From assembly GCA_017634065.1 (NCBI GenBank), contig JAGBOC010000019.1, positions 1 to 64,000 of the forward strand: DNA of 64,000 nt, written 5' to 3'. Position 1 is the stretch's first letter. Each line of letters opens with the position of its first letter. The notes under the pieces were generated by a model that saw nothing but the letters and a program-made list of their open reading frames with translations, did no database searches and was not told where the DNA came from. Source of the stretch: Lachnospiraceae bacterium (GTDB taxonomy: Bacteria; Bacillota; Clostridia; Lachnospirales; Lachnospiraceae). This document shows positions 61,592 to 64,000 of this stretch, piece by piece. The translations under genes were made by a program, and so were the position numbers.

Positions 61592-63908
61592 TGGATTAAA
61601 CAAAGAACAAAAAGAAGCAGTACTTTATAATGATGGTCCCTTACTCATCATTGCTGGAGCTGGTTCTGGTAAGACAAGAGCGATAACTTATAAAGTAGCT
61701 TATCTTGTTGAAAGTGGTGTGAATCCACAGAACATTTTGGCTATAACATTTACCAATAAAGCAGCATCAGAGATGAAAGAAAGAGTTGAGGGCCTTCTTG
61801 GAAATAGTTCAAAGCAGGTATTTATTTCTACATTTCACAAGTTTTGTGGGCGAGTATTAAGAGTATTTATAGAGACAATAGGTTATAATAGAAACTTTTC
61901 TATTTATGATACTGATGACCAAAAAAAAATACTTACTAATATAATAAAAGATCTCGGCTATGATGACAAGAAAGTTAAGGCAAAATCGACAGCAAATCGT
62001 ATATCATATTGTAAAAACCATGACATAAGTTTGGATGAGTTTAAGAAGTCGGCTAAAAGTGATACAGAAAAAATCTATGCAAGATGTTTTGAAGAATATG
62101 AAAAGAGAATGTTTAAGAATAATGCCATTGACTTTGATGATATGTTGCTTCTTACAGTGAAAGTTCTAAAGAGCAATGAGAATGTCAGAAAAACTTTGTC
62201 ATCCAAGTTTAAATATATATTAGTTGATGAGTATCAGGATACAAATCTAGTGCAATTTGAGATTATCAAACTCTTAACTATGGACAATAATAATTTCTTG
62301 ACTGTAGTAGGTGATGATGATCAAAGTATATATAGGTTTAGAGGAGCTGACATACGAAATATACTTGAGTTTGAGAATGTATTTAACAATGCGAAAGTTA
62401 TAAAGCTTACTCAAAACTACAGGTCGACAAATAATATTTTATCAGTTGCAAATAGTGTCATAAAGAATAACATTGGTAGAAAAGATAAAAACCTTTGGTC
62501 AGAAAATGGCGAAGGAGCAAAAGTTATTTTTACTGAATATGAAGATGATGCTAAAGAAAGTTATGCAATAATTAATGACATAAAGAAAAATGGCAATTAC
62601 AAAAATACAGCCATACTCTATAGGACAAATGCTCAATCAAGAAAGTTTGAGGAAATGTGTGTGTCGCTCTCTATTCCCTATACACTGATTGGCGGAGTTA
62701 ATTTCTATGAGCGAAGAGAAATTAAAGATGTTTTAGCTTATATGCATATACTTGTAAATCCAAGTGACACAAATAGTTTGTTTAGAATTATCAATGTTCC
62801 TAAAAGGGGTATAGGCGATACCACAATAGCAAAAATACTTGATTATGCTGGTAAAAACAACATAACACCGTTTGAAGCCGTTTTCAATTTTGAGCATATA
62901 GAATTAGGTGCGAAAATAAAAGAAAAACTCAAAGACTTCGTTAATCTAATTGTTGAACTTAAAAATGAGAATGAAATTGATGGTATCATTGATAGACTCC
63001 TCAAAAATTGCTATGAAGAGTTTTTGATTAGTGAATATGGGGAAGAAGATGGCAAGGAAAGACTTGAAAATATAAATGAATTGAAAAATAAGGCAATAAC
63101 ATTTAAGACAACATATCCTCAAAATGCTGATAATGATATATTAAAAGATTTTGCAACTAATATGTCAGCACAAGTAATTTTGGAAGATTTTTTATACGAG
63201 ATTGCTCTTGTGTCAGACATTGATGACCTAAATGAAAATGATGATAAACTTACACTTATGTCCTTACATGCATCAAAAGGTCTTGAGTTTGATAACATTT
63301 ATCTTACTGGTCTAAATGAGGGTATCTTTCCTTCATATCAAGCTATAACTGCTGATGATAGTAATGCAGAGATAGAAGAAGAGCGAAGACTTTGCTATGT
63401 CGGAATTACACGTGCAAAGAAAAACTTATATCTAACATCAGCGAGAAGAAGAATGCATAACGGAAATTATAACAGTTATTTAGTTAGTCGCTTTGTTGAT
63501 GAGATAGATAATGATGCTATAGTAAAAAATATTCTTACTACTAAATCAGGTTTTGATGATTTTAATTCTGATTTTAATGAGTGGGGATATCATAGAAGAG
63601 GAAGTTTTACTAAAGCAAAGTTTAATAACTATATCGAAAGTAGAAGTAAGAACAAACATATAGATAATATAGGTGTATCAAAGATAGATTTAAAAAAGAG
63701 TATAGATACTTATAAGACTGGCGCCAATATTATAAAAGAGGCAGAACTTAAATACAAAGTTGGAGATAGAGTAACACATGTAAAGTTTGGTGATGGACTT
63801 GTGACTAATATAGATGATGTCGGAAGAGATTATGAAGTGACTGTAGATTTTGATGAAGTTGGAAGCAAAACTCTTTTTGCGACTTTTGCAAAATTAGAAA
63901 AAATATAA
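61581..63908 (+). CDS. pcrA: ATP-dependent DNA helicase PcrA/UvrD
   Basis: This 775-residue SF1A helicase acts in excision repair and replication-conflict removal. Motif I is GAGSGKT (26-32), followed by Ia AITFTNKAASEMKER, II VDEYQDTN, III GDDDQSIYRFRGA, IV LTQNYRS, V LMSLHASKGLEFD and VI RRLCYVGITRAK. The C-terminal Tudor-like domain (YKVGDRVTHVKFGDGLVTNID) contacts RNA polymerase in PcrA, which supports that name. It overlaps the small lipoprotein gene by 11 bases. Confidence 0.96.
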   Translation: MDLNGLNKEQKEAVLYNDGPLLIIAGAGSGKTRAITYKVAYLVESGVNPQNILAITFTNKAASEMKERVEGLLGNSSKQVFISTFHKFCGRVLRVFIETIGYNRNFSIYDTDDQKKILTNIIKDLGYDDKKVKAKSTANRISYCKNHDISLDEFKKSAKSDTEKIYARCFEEYEKRMFKNNAIDFDDMLLLTVKVLKSNENVRKTLSSKFKYILVDEYQDTNLVQFEIIKLLTMDNNNFLTVVGDDDQSIYRFRGADIRNILEFENVFNNAKVIKLTQNYRSTNNILSVANSVIKNNIGRKDKNLWSENGEGAKVIFTEYEDDAKESYAIINDIKKNGNYKNTAILYRTNAQSRKFEEMCVSLSIPYTLIGGVNFYERREIKDVLAYMHILVNPSDTNSLFRIINVPKRGIGDTTIAKILDYAGKNNITPFEAVFNFEHIELGAKIKEKLKDFVNLIVELKNENEIDGIIDRLLKNCYEEFLISEYGEEDGKERLENINELKNKAITFKTTYPQNADNDILKDFATNMSAQVILEDFLYEIALVSDIDDLNENDDKLTLMSLHASKGLEFDNIYLTGLNEGIFPSYQAITADDSNAEIEEERRLCYVGITRAKKNLYLTSARRRMHNGNYNSYLVSRFVDEIDNDAIVKNILTTKSGFDDFNSDFNEWGYHRRGSFTKAKFNNYIESRSKNKHIDNIGVSKIDLKKSIDTYKTGANIIKEAELKYKVGDRVTHVKFGDGLVTNIDDVGRDYEVTVDFDEVGSKTLFATFAKLEKI

Positions 63909-63929
63909 TAAATGTATGGGGGTCTATTA

Positions 63930-64000
63930 TGGCTAAAGTAAAAATTGTCGATACTACTTTAAGAGATGCACATCAAAGTTTAATAGCAACAAGAATGCCT
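63930..64000 (+). CDS. Pyruvate carboxylase B/oxaloacetate decarboxylase alpha, N-terminal part
   Basis: Only 23 codons plus two bases are inside the window. They read MAKVKIVDTTLRDAHQSLIA, the start of the carboxyltransferase TIM barrel (the DTTLRDAHQSL motif binds metal) of pyruvate carboxylase subunit B or the alpha subunit of oxaloacetate decarboxylase. Which of the two cannot be told. The upstream site is only GGGGG. The next genes outside the window would settle the assignment. Confidence 0.8.

Noticed and set aside
1..64000. CRISPR arrays, tRNA or rRNA genes
   Set aside because: No regularly spaced repeats and no tRNA- or rRNA-like segments were seen on reading; a dedicated scan was not possible.

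Overview
This window is AT-rich, mostly plus-strand DNA packed with short or overlapping gene boundaries. It looks like chromosomal DNA of a low-GC clostridial Firmicute, most likely a relative of the Lachnospiraceae. The grounds are the gene orders cmk-ispH-S1, mltG-trmR-trhP and era-recO, a full rnfCDGEAB operon, a CIRCE-controlled groESL, type III glutamine synthetase, and a gene trio resembling the DUF4364 and DUF5717/DUF5716 families that I associate with that group. No rRNA, tRNA, CRISPR array or intact transposase was found. No gene-free stretch exceeds about 240 bases.

Layout. 1-2.2 kb: end of an unknown protein, a DUF3298-type lipoprotein and a DEDDh exonuclease-like gene. 2.2-6.5 kb: an McrB/McrC-type restriction module lying between two copies of the same 26-base terminator segment, which suggests a cassette. 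6.5-10.1 kb: a YjiH-type membrane protein, then groES-groEL behind a CIRCE operator that overlaps both a consensus promoter and an upstream terminator. 10.1-11.8 kb: glnS on the minus strand. 11.9-34.4 kb: a long plus-strand run covering stringent response (rel), isoprenoid synthesis (ispH), translation and tRNA modification (S1 protein, trmR, trhP, miaB, efp), DNA repair (era-recO, a UDG-like protein, mutS), nucleotide hygiene (rdgB, nrdR), a riboflavin-type ECF S component and the flavin transferase apbE. 34.4-41.5 kb: the Rnf ferredoxin:NAD+ oxidoreductase operon and glnN.

41.6-46.25 kb is a clearly foreign, GC-richer block on the minus strand: phoB-phoR, a truncated HAD phosphatase, a Na+/Pi cotransporter and an internally deleted TnpV-like gene. 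It is bounded by strong hairpins and seems to sit in the terminator of glnN. 46.3-52.1 kb returns to AT-rich DNA: an unknown small protein, a DUF4364-type possible regulator, and divergently an uncharacterised trio (large DUF5717-like protein, actin/Hsp70-like DUF5716-like protein, TPR-like protein). The two divergent promoters are back to back and both appear to give leaderless mRNAs. 52.1-64 kb: valS, topA, pyrG, gpsA, mutL, a small lipoprotein, pcrA and the start of a carboxyltransferase gene.

Functional links. ApbE can supply the covalent FMN for RnfD and RnfG, both of which carry the acceptor threonine motif. TrmR and TrhP together make 5-methoxyuridine in tRNA. The TrhP frame has no ATG, GTG or TTG start and is joined to trmR by an A AAA AAG heptamer directly before the trmR stop, so a -1 frameshift fusion is possible. 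MutS and MutL are both present but 30 kb apart. Family assignments were made by reading motifs; no database search was run.
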